A DNA stretch of 64,000 nucleotides from Enterobacter chuandaensis (GTDB lineage Bacteria; Pseudomonadota; Gammaproteobacteria; Enterobacterales; Enterobacteriaceae), in assembly GCF_003594915.1 (NCBI RefSeq), contig NZ_QZCS01000001.1, forward strand, positions 558,001-622,000, given 5' to 3'. The position numbers and the translations under genes were made by a program. Position 1 is the stretch's first letter; each line of letters opens with the position of its first letter. Below are positions 42,319 to 50,541 of this stretch, in pieces. The notes under the pieces are model-generated. The model saw only the letters and a program-made list of their open reading frames with translations, was not told where the DNA came from and did no database searches.

Positions 42319-43041
42319 CTATCGCGTTGCCCAGCCCTGTTTGTGCAGATAATCAAGAATGAACGGGCGGTTTTCTTTGATGATGGTGCGGCGAATATGG
42401 TCCGTCCAGGTGTCGCGACGGTTGTTGCTGTCGCGCGTCAGGTAGTAGTTCGCCAGCTCTTCGTCGTAGTGATTCAGAACGTCCTGGTCGACCGGCTGGT
42501 AGTGGTTTTCATGCACCAGCATCGCGGCAGGAATACGCGGCTTCAGATCCGGGTTATCCGCCGGCCAGCCGAGGCACAGGCCAAACAGCGGCAGCACGTG
42601 TTTTGGCAGCTTCAGCAGATCGGTCACGCTTTGAATGTTGTTACGCAGTCCGCCGATATAGACACCGCCTAACCCCAGCGACTCCGCCGCCGTAAAGGCG
42701 TTTTGCGCCATCAGCGCGGTATCCACCACGCCCAGCAGCAACTGTTCCGCCAGCCCCAGCTCGGCTTCCGGGCAGATCTGCAGGTGGCGGTTAAAATCGG
42801 CGCAAAACACCCAGAACTCTGCCGCCTGGGCCACATGCTTCTGCCCGCCGGTCAGCGTGACCAGCTGCTCGCGCATGGCAGGGTCGGTGATGCGGATAAT
42901 CGAGCTGCACTGCAAAAAGCTGGAGCTGGAGGTGGCTCTTGCGCTGTCGATAATCGCATTACGCTGCGCCTCGGTAATCGGCTCATCGGTAAAGTGGCGA
43001 ATGGAGCGGTGGGACTGGAGCAGGTCTATGGTTGGCGTCAT
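42319..43041 (-). CDS. nfsA: Oxygen-insensitive NADPH nitroreductase NfsA
   Basis: FMN flavoprotein of 240 residues that reduces nitro-aromatics and quinones with NADPH. The start ATG 43041 (MTPTIDLLQSHRSIR) matches the E. coli length. Conserved features include HRSIRHFTDEP, SSSFLQCSSI and GLGGVYIGGLRNN. In E. coli, ybjC lies immediately upstream in the same operon; it is missing here, so nfsA is now first and shares a 184-bp divergent region with grxA. Confidence 0.96.
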   Translation of the reverse strand: MTPTIDLLQSHRSIRHFTDEPITEAQRNAIIDSARATSSSSFLQCSSIIRITDPAMREQLVTLTGGQKHVAQAAEFWVFCADFNRHLQICPEAELGLAEQLLLGVVDTALMAQNAFTAAESLGLGGVYIGGLRNNIQSVTDLLKLPKHVLPLFGLCLGWPADNPDLKPRIPAAMLVHENHYQPVDQDVLNHYDEELANYYLTRDSNNRRDTWTDHIRRTIIKENRPFILDYLHKQGWATR

Positions 43042-43117
43042 CTTGTCTCTCTTTGTCTTGCTTAATACGTATGGCAGCCAGTATAGGCAATGATATGCGC
43101 GGTGTAATTGGCGAAAC

Positions 43118-43154
43118 ATAGCTCATAGATATTATAACGACAGGCGAAACCTTC
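43118..43154. promoter_or_regulatory. Probable OxyR site between nfsA and grxA
   Basis: Four tetranucleotides at the 7-bp spacing expected for OxyR: ATAG (43118), ATAT (43129), ACAG (43140), CTTC (43151), matching 12 of 16 bases of ATAG-N7-CTAT-N7-ATAG-N7-CTAT. grxA is an OxyR target in E. coli, which supports the call. Confidence 0.5.
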
Positions 43155-43225
43155 TTTAATGACGGCGGGTTATGGGGCACTATACGTGTCATTCGCCGTC
43201 AGGCTTGTTTTTTGAGGAGAGAGAA

Positions 43226-43495
43226 ATGTTTGCAGTAATTTTTGGTCGTCCAGGGTGCCCTTACTGTGTGCGCGCGAAAGAGCTGGCTGAGAAACTGACC
43301 GCAGAGCGCGATGACTTCAACTTCCGCTATGTAGACATCCACGCGGAAGGCATCACCAAAGCCGATCTGGAAAAAACCGTCGGTAAGCCGGTTGAAACCG
43401 TGCCGCAGATCTTCCTCGATCAGAAACACATCGGCGGTTGCACAGACTTTGAGGCCTACGCCAAAGAACATCTGGGCCTGTTTGCCGAGCAGTAA
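43226..43495 (+). CDS. grxA: Glutaredoxin 1
   Basis: Small thiol-disulfide oxidoreductase of 89 residues with active site Cys11-Pro-Tyr-Cys14 and the glutathione-binding TVPQIF and GGCTDF motifs (GGYTDF in E. coli). It reduces ribonucleotide reductase and OxyR with glutathione. I chose ATG 43226 (GAGGAGAGAG upstream) over an upstream in-frame ATG at 43172 because the glutaredoxin fold starts right here. Confidence 0.95.
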   Translation: MFAVIFGRPGCPYCVRAKELAEKLTAERDDFNFRYVDIHAEGITKADLEKTVGKPVETVPQIFLDQKHIGGCTDFEAYAKEHLGLFAEQ

Positions 43496-43503
43496 TGAAA
43501 AAG

Positions 43504-43529
43504 ACGCCCTCACCGTGAGGGCGTTTTTA
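43504..43529 (+). terminator. Terminator after grxA
   Basis: A 9-bp stem ACGCCCTCA/TGAGGGCGT (43504-43512, 43516-43524) with a CCG loop and a T-tract. Because ybjM converges on it from the right and an A-tract precedes it, it may serve both genes. Confidence 0.85.
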
Positions 43530-43895
43530 TTTGCGGTGCCGTCGGTGCTGAACCAGGCTGCGCACAAACAGGTAGCACAGCGCGCCAAGCGCGCACCAGA
43601 ATACGCCGCTCAGCAACCACGCCAGCTCCTGCCAGAAACTCCGCGTTGAAATATACATCAGGCGCATCATCAGCAGACACAGCGGCGCTGCGAGCATGGC
43701 GCCAAGCAGCGGTTTCACCACCTCCCCTTTACGGGAGAGAAAACTGGCGGCAGCCCCCGGCAGCGTGAAGAAGAGCAACCCCAGTTCCGGGTGCCCGGAC
43801 GCCCTGAACGCGCCCTTCACATTAAATGCGAGCGACATACAAACTACCGTGAACAGCAAAAAACAGCTGATCACCCCCGCCCAGTTTCGTTTCAT
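43527..43895 (-). CDS. ybjM: Inner-membrane protein YbjM
   Basis: A 122-residue protein with about four membrane segments, close to E. coli YbjM (125). ATG 43895 lies 11 bp from an AGGAGG site (43907-43912). A TTG at 43901 is only 5 bp from that site and would give exactly the E. coli alignment of the WAG motif, so TTG may be the true start. Function unknown. Confidence 0.85.
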   Translation of the reverse strand: MKRNWAGVISCFLLFTVVCMSLAFNVKGAFRASGHPELGLLFFTLPGAAASFLSRKGEVVKPLLGAMLAAPLCLLMMRLMYISTRSFWQELAWLLSGVFWCALGALCYLFVRSLVQHRRHRK

Positions 43896-43934
43896 ATTCA
43901 AACTATCCTCCTGACTTATCTCTATCAAATACAC

Positions 43935-44174
43935 ATTCGTCGGGTAGACGCCCAGTCAGATAAAGCAGTGCGGCAATCCATGCCAAAGTACGCACAGGGT
44001 GATGCGATAATCAGTAGCTGTCAGTAGCTAATGCGATTAAACTACACGCCAGCTAATGTTTTAGGGAATAAAGCAGGAAACAGGGAGCGTTAACGCCATT
44101 CCCTGACCCAGAAAACAGTAGCCCAAAAAGTCCTTTCATTCAACAACTTACTGGTAAACAAGAAGTTAGCCTCC
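43935..44174. other. ybjM-ybjL divergent intergenic region
   Basis: 240 bp, no gene seen; it should hold the divergent promoters of ybjM and ybjL. I could not single out a strong promoter. Confidence 0.35.
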
Positions 44175-45860
44175 GTGAATATAAACGTCGCAGACTTGTT
44201 AAATGGGAATTACATCCTGTTATTATTTGTGGTACTGGCGCTGGGTCTTTGCCTGGGTAAATTGCGCCTGGGTTCGGTTCAACTCGGTAATTCCATTGGC
44301 GTTTTAGTCGTCTCCTTATTATTAGGCCAGCAGCATTTCAGCATTAACACGGACGCGCTGAACTTAGGTTTTATGCTGTTTATTTTTTGCGTTGGCGTAG
44401 AAGCGGGACCTAACTTTTTTTCAATTTTCTTCCGCGACGGCAAAAATTATCTGATGCTGGCGCTGGTGATGGTCGGCAGCGCGCTGCTGATCGCGTTAGG
44501 GCTGGGCAAACTGTTTGGCTGGGATATCGGGTTAACGGCCGGTATGCTGGCAGGCTCCATGACCTCCACCCCCGTGCTCGTGGGCGCCGGTGATACCCTG
44601 CGCCATTCCGGCATGGCGGGCGCACAGCTCTCTACCGCCCTCGACCACCTGAGCCTGGGTTATGCCCTGACCTACCTGATTGGTCTGGTGAGCCTTATCG
44701 TTGGTGCGCGCTACCTGCCAAAACTGCAGCACCAGGATCTGCAGACCAGCGCCCAGCAAATCGCCCGCGAGCGCGGCCTGGATACCGATTCCAAACGTAA
44801 AGTCTATCTCCCGGTGATCCGCGCGTATCGTGTCGGGCCAGAGCTGGTGGCATGGGCAGACGGCAAAAATCTTCGCGAGCTCGGGATTTACCGCCAGACG
44901 GGTTGCTACATCGAACGCATCCGCCGCAACGGCATTCTGGCGAACCCGGACGGCGACGCGGTGTTGCAGATGGGCGACGACATCGCGCTGGTGGGTTACC
45001 CGGACGCGCACGCCCGTCTCGACCCGAGCTTCCGTAACGGCAAAGAGGTGTTCGACCGCGACCTGCTCGACATGCGCATCGTCACCGAAGAGATTGTGGT
45101 GAAAAACCATAACGCCGTGGGCCGCCGTCTGGCGCAGCTGAAGCTGACCGACCACGGCTGCTTCCTCAACCGCGTGATCCGCAGCCAGATTGAAATGCCT
45201 ATCGACGACAACGTCGTGCTCAACAAAGGCGACGTTCTGCAGGTCAGCGGCGACGCGCGACGCGTGAAAACCGTTGCCGATCGCATCGGCTTTATCTCCA
45301 TTCACAGCCAGGTCACCGACCTGCTGGCCTTCTGCGCCTTCTTCATTGTTGGCCTGATGATCGGGATGATCACCTTCCAGTTCAGCAACTTCAGCTTCGG
45401 CATCGGTAACGCCGCCGGGCTGCTGTTCGCCGGGATCATGTTGGGCTTCCTGCGTGCCAACCATCCGACCTTCGGCTACATTCCGCAGGGCGCGCTGAAC
45501 ATGGTGAAAGAGTTCGGTCTGATGGTCTTTATGGCGGGCGTGGGCTTAAGCGCGGGAAGCGGCATTGGTCACAGCCTCGGCGCCGTCGGCTGGCAAATGT
45601 TGGTTTCCGGACTTATCGTCAGCCTGGTGCCGGTCGTTATCTGCTTCCTGTTCGGCGCCTACGTGCTGCGCATGAACCGCGCCCTGCTCTTCGGGGCGAT
45701 GATGGGGGCGCGTACCTGTGCCCCGGCAATGGAAATTATCAGCGATACCGCGCGCAGCAACATCCCGGCGCTGGGGTATGCAGGCACCTACGCTATCGCG
45801 AACGTACTGCTGACGCTGGCGGGTACGCTGATCATCATCATCTGGCCGGGACTCGGATAA
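44175..45860 (+). CDS. ybjL: Putative transporter YbjL (AspT/YidE family)
   Basis: A 561-residue inner-membrane protein with the same length as E. coli YbjL. Two blocks of membrane helices (about 5-185 and 375-560) with the AspT-type repeats (GxxxGAGPTLRHSG-like [11 protein letters not shown] and [13 protein letters not shown]) flank two RCK_C/TrkA_C regulatory domains (about 200-370). The substrate is not established; relatives exchange dicarboxylates or amino acids. The start is GTG 44175, giving [13 protein letters not shown]. Confidence 0.94.
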   Translation: MNINVADLLNGNYILLLFVVLALGLCLGKLRLGSVQLGNSIGVLVVSLLLGQQHFSINTDALNLGFMLFIFCVGVEAGPNFFSIFFRDGKNYLMLALVMVGSALLIALGLGKLFGWDIGLTAGMLAGSMTSTPVLVGAGDTLRHSGMAGAQLSTALDHLSLGYALTYLIGLVSLIVGARYLPKLQHQDLQTSAQQIARERGLDTDSKRKVYLPVIRAYRVGPELVAWADGKNLRELGIYRQTGCYIERIRRNGILANPDGDAVLQMGDDIALVGYPDAHARLDPSFRNGKEVFDRDLLDMRIVTEEIVVKNHNAVGRRLAQLKLTDHGCFLNRVIRSQIEMPIDDNVVLNKGDVLQVSGDARRVKTVADRIGFISIHSQVTDLLAFCAFFIVGLMIGMITFQFSNFSFGIGNAAGLLFAGIMLGFLRANHPTFGYIPQGALNMVKEFGLMVFMAGVGLSAGSGIGHSLGAVGWQMLVSGLIVSLVPVVICFLFGAYVLRMNRALLFGAMMGARTCAPAMEIISDTARSNIPALGYAGTYAIANVLLTLAGTLIIIIWPGLG

Positions 45861-45902
45861 CTCCTAAGTTTGCGCGTAATGAAAAAATTTTTGTAACGCG
45901 CA

Positions 45903-45930
45903 GAACTTTTTTAGCAGGGGGCAGTCATAA
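45903..45930 (+). promoter_or_regulatory. Sigma-E promoter of rybB
   Basis: -35 element GAACTT (45903-45908), 16-bp spacer, -10 element TCATAA (45925-45930), with the RNA start 6 bp downstream at 45936. This matches the sigma-E consensus, and rybB is a known sigma-E target in E. coli and Salmonella. Confidence 0.8.
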
Positions 45931-45935
45931 CTAGT

Positions 45936-46014
45936 GCCACTGCTTTTCTTTGATGTCCCCAATTTGTGGAGCCCATCAACCCCGCCGTTTTGGTTCAAGG
46001 TTGATGGGTTTTTT
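45936..46014 (+). ncRNA. rybB: Small regulatory RNA RybB
   Basis: Hfq-dependent 79-nt sRNA that represses outer-membrane-protein mRNAs upon envelope stress. The first bases GCCACTGCTTTTCTTTG form the conserved 5' seed that pairs with target mRNAs. The 3' half is the rho-independent terminator, with a perfect 10-bp stem (45972-45981 with 45999-46008) and a terminal T-tract. Recognised from memory of the E. coli sequence, with only a few differences inside loops. In E. coli rybB lies between ybjL and rcdA; here about 7.3 kb of other DNA separates it from rcdA. Confidence 0.95.
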
Positions 46015-46189
46015 GTTGCCTGAAATTCCCTCACTCTCAGAATCAATCGCTTACAGCCACGCTTCTGATGTTGGGCGTCAGCTCCGGAAAAAACCTATCC
46101 CATTACTTTCTCCTTCCAGACTTCAGAAAACTATCGCTCCCTGACAGCAAAAGAATAAAATCAGAAAAAACGTCAGCAAGGAAAGCCGC

Positions 46190-46789
46190 ATGTTCGATTT
46201 TTATCCCGAGAAAACCTATAGCAGAACAGAAGTAATGAGCAAACCATCGCCAGTTCCGCCAGTAAATGGCGTCTACTTCTGGTGGTTTAAGGAGATCCCT
46301 CCAGGTGTGCCGACAGAGGGCTGCATCACCTCAGACGGCTACACGCTGCTATACGTTGGTATTTCGCCCGACCAGAGAGGGAAACCTAACAGCCGTTCGA
46401 ACTTAAGGAAACGAATCAAAACGCATTACAGCGGCAATGCGGCTGGATCAACACTCAGGCGCACGCTGGGTGTGTTATTGAGTGGTTTAAGTGGCTTTCC
46501 CCTGCGGCGCGTGGGTTCAGGATCCAGAATGACATTTACTCACCCTGGCGAGCAGTGGCTTGACATTTGGATGGAACAAAATGCCAAGGTTCACTGGTTT
46601 CCTGTTGAAGCACCGTGGGAAGTTGAAGTCAAATTGATCGCATCCATTCCCCTTCCTCTGAACATTCAGGGAAATGCTCACAGTTTTAAACCCGCGCTTT
46701 CAGGAATGCGCACTCAGGCGGCAGCTGAAGCGCGATTGATGGATATTGCAGATGAACGGGGTTTGAAAAGACGATTAGCGACGCAGTAA
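46190..46789 (+). CDS. GIY-YIG nuclease-like protein
   Basis: A 199-residue protein starting with ATG 46190 after AAGGA. The pair NGVYFWWF (about 26-33) and LLYVGISP (about 53-60) is the GIY-YIG core in the variant form GVY-YVG. It is followed by the conserved Arg/Lys segment NLRKRIKTHYSG and a later Glu (WEVEVKLI) and Asn-rich region typical of this catalytic fold. Such nucleases occur as phage or defence-associated genes. It stands alone between rybB and a decayed phage portal gene. Substrate and role are unknown. Confidence 0.7.
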   Translation: MFDFYPEKTYSRTEVMSKPSPVPPVNGVYFWWFKEIPPGVPTEGCITSDGYTLLYVGISPDQRGKPNSRSNLRKRIKTHYSGNAAGSTLRRTLGVLLSGLSGFPLRRVGSGSRMTFTHPGEQWLDIWMEQNAKVHWFPVEAPWEVEVKLIASIPLPLNIQGNAHSFKPALSGMRTQAAAEARLMDIADERGLKRRLATQ

Positions 46790-47002
46790 ACTCGCGCCGT
46801 CCGCTCAGAGTCAGTAAGCAAATTGATCTTGCATACCTTTGAGATGAGGCGGTGCTTCGCTGATTTTTTGCGAACAGCATACTGACCGAACAAAAGTCTC
46901 ATGCGCTACGAAAGCATGCCTGCAGTAGGCGATGTCCTCTCGCTTGAGCCATCACTGGCGAAAAACACCTACCACGGGATCAATTTAGATTCCTGTTGAT
47001 TT

Positions 47003-47457
47003 ATGCAGTACGGTATAACCACGCAGCCCTACGAGTTTACCAAAGGCAGCATCTTTCACCTGATGGAGCCGGCTCTGAACCATGAGATTTACGGCCTAAC
47101 GGAATACTGTCCGCCATTCCCTCCGTCCTGCTTAACTTGCCCGCCACGCTGCTCCGTCGCAAGCATTACATCAACGGCAGCGATGCTGGATCCAGCATTG
47201 TAAAGAACCAAGCGGGCTTGAACAATATCCATCAAGCAATGAAAAGCGCCAAAGGACGGCGTACGGATCACTCCGTTTTCAGAAGCTGCGACAAAAAATG
47301 AATTCCTTAGCATCAAGAATGTGAGCCGGGACGACATGACGGCAGCGCACCGCATTAGGCGGAAGATGATGGAGATCATGCCCAACAATGTTGGTAGGTT
47401 TGGCTATGAGGAAAAAGTCAGCCTTGCTTTTGTTCGAAACGAGCCAATGGCATTGTA
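47003..47457 (+). pseudogene. Decayed P2-like phage portal protein (gpQ) fragment
   Basis: Three consecutive frames read as one portal protein. From 47003: ITTQPYEFTKGSIFHLMEP and NHEIYGLTEY. From about 47109, shifted: LNLPATLLRRKHYINGSDAG and HQAMKSAKGR. From about 47284, shifted again: EAATKNEFLSIKNVSRDDM, then IMPNNVGRFG and FVRNEP, ending in a stop. These match in order the P2 gpQ motifs around FHLLEP, LFRRKYYENGSHAG and FxNIKxxSRDD. About 15 residues are missing at the last junction, and the N-terminal half and the C-terminus are lost. It is a non-functional relic of a P2-like prophage. Confidence 0.8.
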
Positions 47458-47553
47458 AAAGCGGCTACAGGCGGTGAATAATTAGCTCCTTAGAATATAA
47501 TAAAATTCACCTTATATGACTTTTAATTTATGTATACCTAACTGTTAATATTG

Positions 47554-49324
47554 TTAGGGTTTATTTTTAATTAAAATTTTCTGGTAATCGATTTTTATCT
47601 CCCTTACTATATCAAATATGTATGAAAATCTATTAAAGTCTATTACCCTTTTCTTATCCTTAACTATTTTCACGGAAAAAACATGTTTCCCATATTCAGT
47701 TTTCGAATCACCATCATTGTTTTTATTGAATATTTTCCCATCTAACTCAATTGAGAGCACTTCAGTAGGGAAAAAATCTTCCATTGAGGTCTCATTACCA
47801 CCTTCAGTCAGCGGCGTTAGAACCAAATATAAATTATGAAAAATATGCAAATACCTCATACGTCTAATAGCCCCCACATCATCCGGGCATTGTTTAACTT
47901 TATTTTTAAGAAAGTTGAGAAGTTCGTTCGGACCGGTATCATTATCAAGAACCATTATTACTGGTTGCTTAGCAATACTACCATAATATGATGAGTAATG
48001 TTCTCTATAACGTTCAACAAATTTTTTTAAATCCGCAGTACCACCTGAAATATTGAGGAAATAATTTAATTTATCGGTTATTTTTAAAATATTTAGATCA
48101 ATCTCCTTTCCTTTCTTATCTTTTCGTTCTCTATATAACTCTGGGTAGTTATTTGACAAAGCACGCAATGCAGCCTTTAAATATATCCTATCAGTTTTCC
48201 CCTCTGTCACAATCGTTGGGCATGTATTCCCATGAAAAAATTTATAATAAATAAATTTTCCGTAAGCTTTTTCCCGAGCATTAAGTTTTGATTTAAAGCT
48301 ATGCAAGGTAGCCGGTGCAAGTGCGTACTTTTCTGGCTGCTTACTTTTCTTCTTCTGTATATTATTAAACTTGTCTAACTGGTCGATAAAACCAAACATT
48401 CCTTCCAGCTTATCTAAGCTTCCTGCTACTTCATCCCCATTTTCATCTGGTAATTTATATTCCCCAGTAGTGTATAGGGTATGGGCTAAAGCCCTAGTCT
48501 TATCTGAATAACGGCGTTCTACATTTACTATTTTATTTACAGTAAGCCCTGTAACCTCCAAACGAGAAGGTTTGTAAGCAAGTCTTGTCTTAGCATCGTT
48601 GATTTCAAAACCAGCTCTTTTAATTTCATTTACTAAATACTTACCTAATATAACCCCTTCTGGTTGTAAGAGGGCTAACTCTGTTGGAAAACTAGGTTTA
48701 TTTGTTGAAAAAGTTATATCATCAGCATATCTACTATAAGAACACCCATATTGTTTAGCTAGCTTAGCTAAGCGCATATCCATAATGCTACAAATTAGAT
48801 TAGATATGACTGGAGAACATGGACTACCTTGAGGTAAAACTCCTCTATAACACGCAGCTTTTGCGATTGTTGTTGCAACAATGGGATTTAATAAAAAATC
48901 CTTATTAGACATAAAATATCCTCGAACCCTGCCAAAATTAAAGCTTCCGAAGAAATTACTAAGATCTATATTAAGTATTATTCTTTTATTTCTATGTCTA
49001 TATGCATTTAATATTATTGATTTATTTTTTTTCAAATCCAAATGAATAATTATTTATGATTTTTTTAGAAATAAACAACTCGTTACGACAATCAGATAAT
49101 AAATTAGAAATCCTTCTCTGGAGATCTTTTAAACGTTCTGTTGGAGCGGAGATTAGTCGTACACCATTTCCTTTTTTGGGAACGGTAAAAGGTGTATACT
49201 GATTTTCAGTTCCAATTCGAAAAAGAACATTAGTTAAAAACACTACCTTAACACCTAACAATTTTGCAAGGTCTTCACGAGATTCTGCAGATCTCAAAGT
49301 ATCGAGTTTTGATGTTCTTGTCAT
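47554..49324 (-). pseudogene. Retron reverse transcriptase-TOPRIM fusion (Ec67 type), frame split at an A8 run
   Basis: The first frame runs from ATG 49324 (100 residues, stop at 49022-49024). The rest continues in another frame to 47554. Removing one A from the eight A at 49025-49032 joins them into 589 residues, near the 586 I recall for Ec67. In joined numbering: RT core with the retron motif NAxxH (NAYRH), QGSPCSP, catalytic YADD (199-202), retron VTG (257-259), then a C-terminal TOPRIM-like domain with EGKTD (374-378) and DNDTG (460-464). The C-terminal domain is the presumed antiphage effector. No other lesion is visible, so it is either a recent pseudogene, a slippage-dependent gene or an assembly error. 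Confidence 0.88.
49025..49032 (-). other. A8 homopolymer at the retron RT frame break
   Basis: Eight consecutive A on the coding strand (GAAAAAAAATAAATC). Reading straight gives Glu-Lys-Lys-stop. With seven A it would give Glu-Lys-Asn-Lys-Ser and continue into the RT core. Runs of eight or more A allow RNA polymerase slippage in enterobacteria. Confidence 0.85.
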
Positions 49325-49353
49325 TTCTTCTTCATCCAAGAGAAAAAATTAAA

Positions 49354-49492
49354 GATAGCGCATGTAGGCACTCCTTCGCACAGCATCGTGGCCTTATGGC
49401 GTCGAAACAAGGATTTCAGGGAGGCGATACCTCCTGCCATTTAGATCACTGGTTGTGATTCACAACCAACAAATCTGCCTACATGCGCGATC
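49354..49492 (-). ncRNA. Retron msr-msd RNA gene, Ec67-like
   Basis: Template RNA for multicopy single-stranded DNA. The a1/a2 inverted repeats are 49476-49492 and 49354-49370 (16 of 17 pair). Inside, on the minus strand, an msr hairpin GGTTGTG/CACAACC (49461-49467 with 49451-49457) and a GGAGG/CCTCC hairpin (49420-49434) follow, then the msd stretch leading to TGCGAAGGAG and a2. Order and sequence resemble the Ec67 retron as I remember it. The RT ATG lies 30 bp downstream of a2. The RNA itself looks intact, although its RT is frame-broken. Confidence 0.88.
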
Positions 49493-49773
49493 AATAAACT
49501 ATCATCTAGACTTGATAATTTCCAGCATAAATATCAATAATTTAATACCCTAGCGCTCGCTCGTATCCCCGCCACGCCAGCCCGCTTTATATAATGGTTT
49601 TCATGCAGGTGCATGATGGCTGCAAAGTCCGCCATGCTTTCCGCGAAACCAAAGTTACTCAAGTTTGAGTTGAACTGCCACCTCACTACAATTTAAAACT
49701 GACCCTTATCAACCACTTTCTCATGTGGTTAAATCATATTCCTAAGCTGACATTTTACTCGTGAAGGAAAAAC
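49493..49773. other. Divergent region between retron and DUF3800 gene
   Basis: 281 bp with no gene; it must hold the leftward retron promoter and the rightward DUF3800 promoter. Notable structures: TCATGCA-GG-TGCATGA palindrome (49601-49616), ACTCAA-GT-TTGAGT (49657-49670) and AACCAC-N8-GTGGTT (49711-49730). They may be operators or phage leftovers. Confidence 0.45.
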
Positions 49774-50541
49774 ATGGACGCAAATGATCCTGGAAAGTTG
49801 ATATGGCATGTCGCCTGCGATGAGTCAGGCATCGATGGTCAGCGATTTTATGGATTTGGCAGCTTGTGGATGAAGTATCAAAGACGTGGGGACTTCGTGC
49901 GCATCATTCGTGAGCTTAGGGAAAAGCATAACTGTAGCGATGAAATAAAGTGGCAAAAAGCTCACTCAAAGCGAAATGCTGCTTTTTATCATGACCTCCT
50001 TGAAACATTCTTCAAGCACCAATGGCTGGCGTTCCACTGCATCATTGTTGAAAAATCAAAAGTAGAAAAATCCTTCCATGGCGGCGACTACGATCTGGCT
50101 ATGCGTAAGCATTTTGGCAAGCTGATTGAAACTAAAATAGGCAACGTCATCAAGGCTCATCCAGAAAGGGAATGCGAGTTCCGTGTGGAAGTGGACCCAC
50201 TTCCATCTCGGTATAAAAAAGCTGATGAGGCGTTTGAAGTCATCACTAACCACACGTTAGCAAAAAGGTTTGGCCGCAAAGACATTATCAAGAGCGTCGT
50301 CACTAAGGATTCAAAATATTCTGAGCATATTCAAATTGCAGATTTTCTTCTAGGCGCAGTGATGTGCGCCTATCAAGGCAAAGCAACTTCGGAAGCAAAG
50401 TTAGCAGTTGCAAACAAAGTTGCGTCTTATCTGGGATGGGATTCGCTTATGTATGACACTTGGCCAAAAGAGCGCAAATTTAATATTTGGCTTTTTTCGA
50501 CAGTTCGAAAGGACCAAGGGATATCCTTACGCGAGATGTGA
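49774..50541 (+). CDS. DUF3800 domain protein
   Basis: A 255-residue protein of the DUF3800 family, whose members have an RNase H-like fold. It has the early acidic motif ACDESG (about 15-20), EIKW (about 50), a helix with Asp/His (YHDLLETFF) and the C-terminal signature HIQIADFLLGAV (about 188-199). ATG 49774 is preceded by GAAGGAA. DUF3800 proteins occur as partners of some retron types and in other defence loci. Here the gene is divergent from an Ec67-type retron that already carries its effector, so a functional link is unproven. AT-rich compared with the backbone. Confidence 0.75.
   Translation: MDANDPGKLIWHVACDESGIDGQRFYGFGSLWMKYQRRGDFVRIIRELREKHNCSDEIKWQKAHSKRNAAFYHDLLETFFKHQWLAFHCIIVEKSKVEKSFHGGDYDLAMRKHFGKLIETKIGNVIKAHPERECEFRVEVDPLPSRYKKADEAFEVITNHTLAKRFGRKDIIKSVVTKDSKYSEHIQIADFLLGAVMCAYQGKATSEAKLAVANKVASYLGWDSLMYDTWPKERKFNIWLFSTVRKDQGISLREM

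Noticed and set aside
49022-49339. A separate small gene (105 codons) upstream of the RT
   Set aside because: Its content ([31 protein letters not shown]) is the N-terminus of the retron RT, so it is part of the split RT gene.
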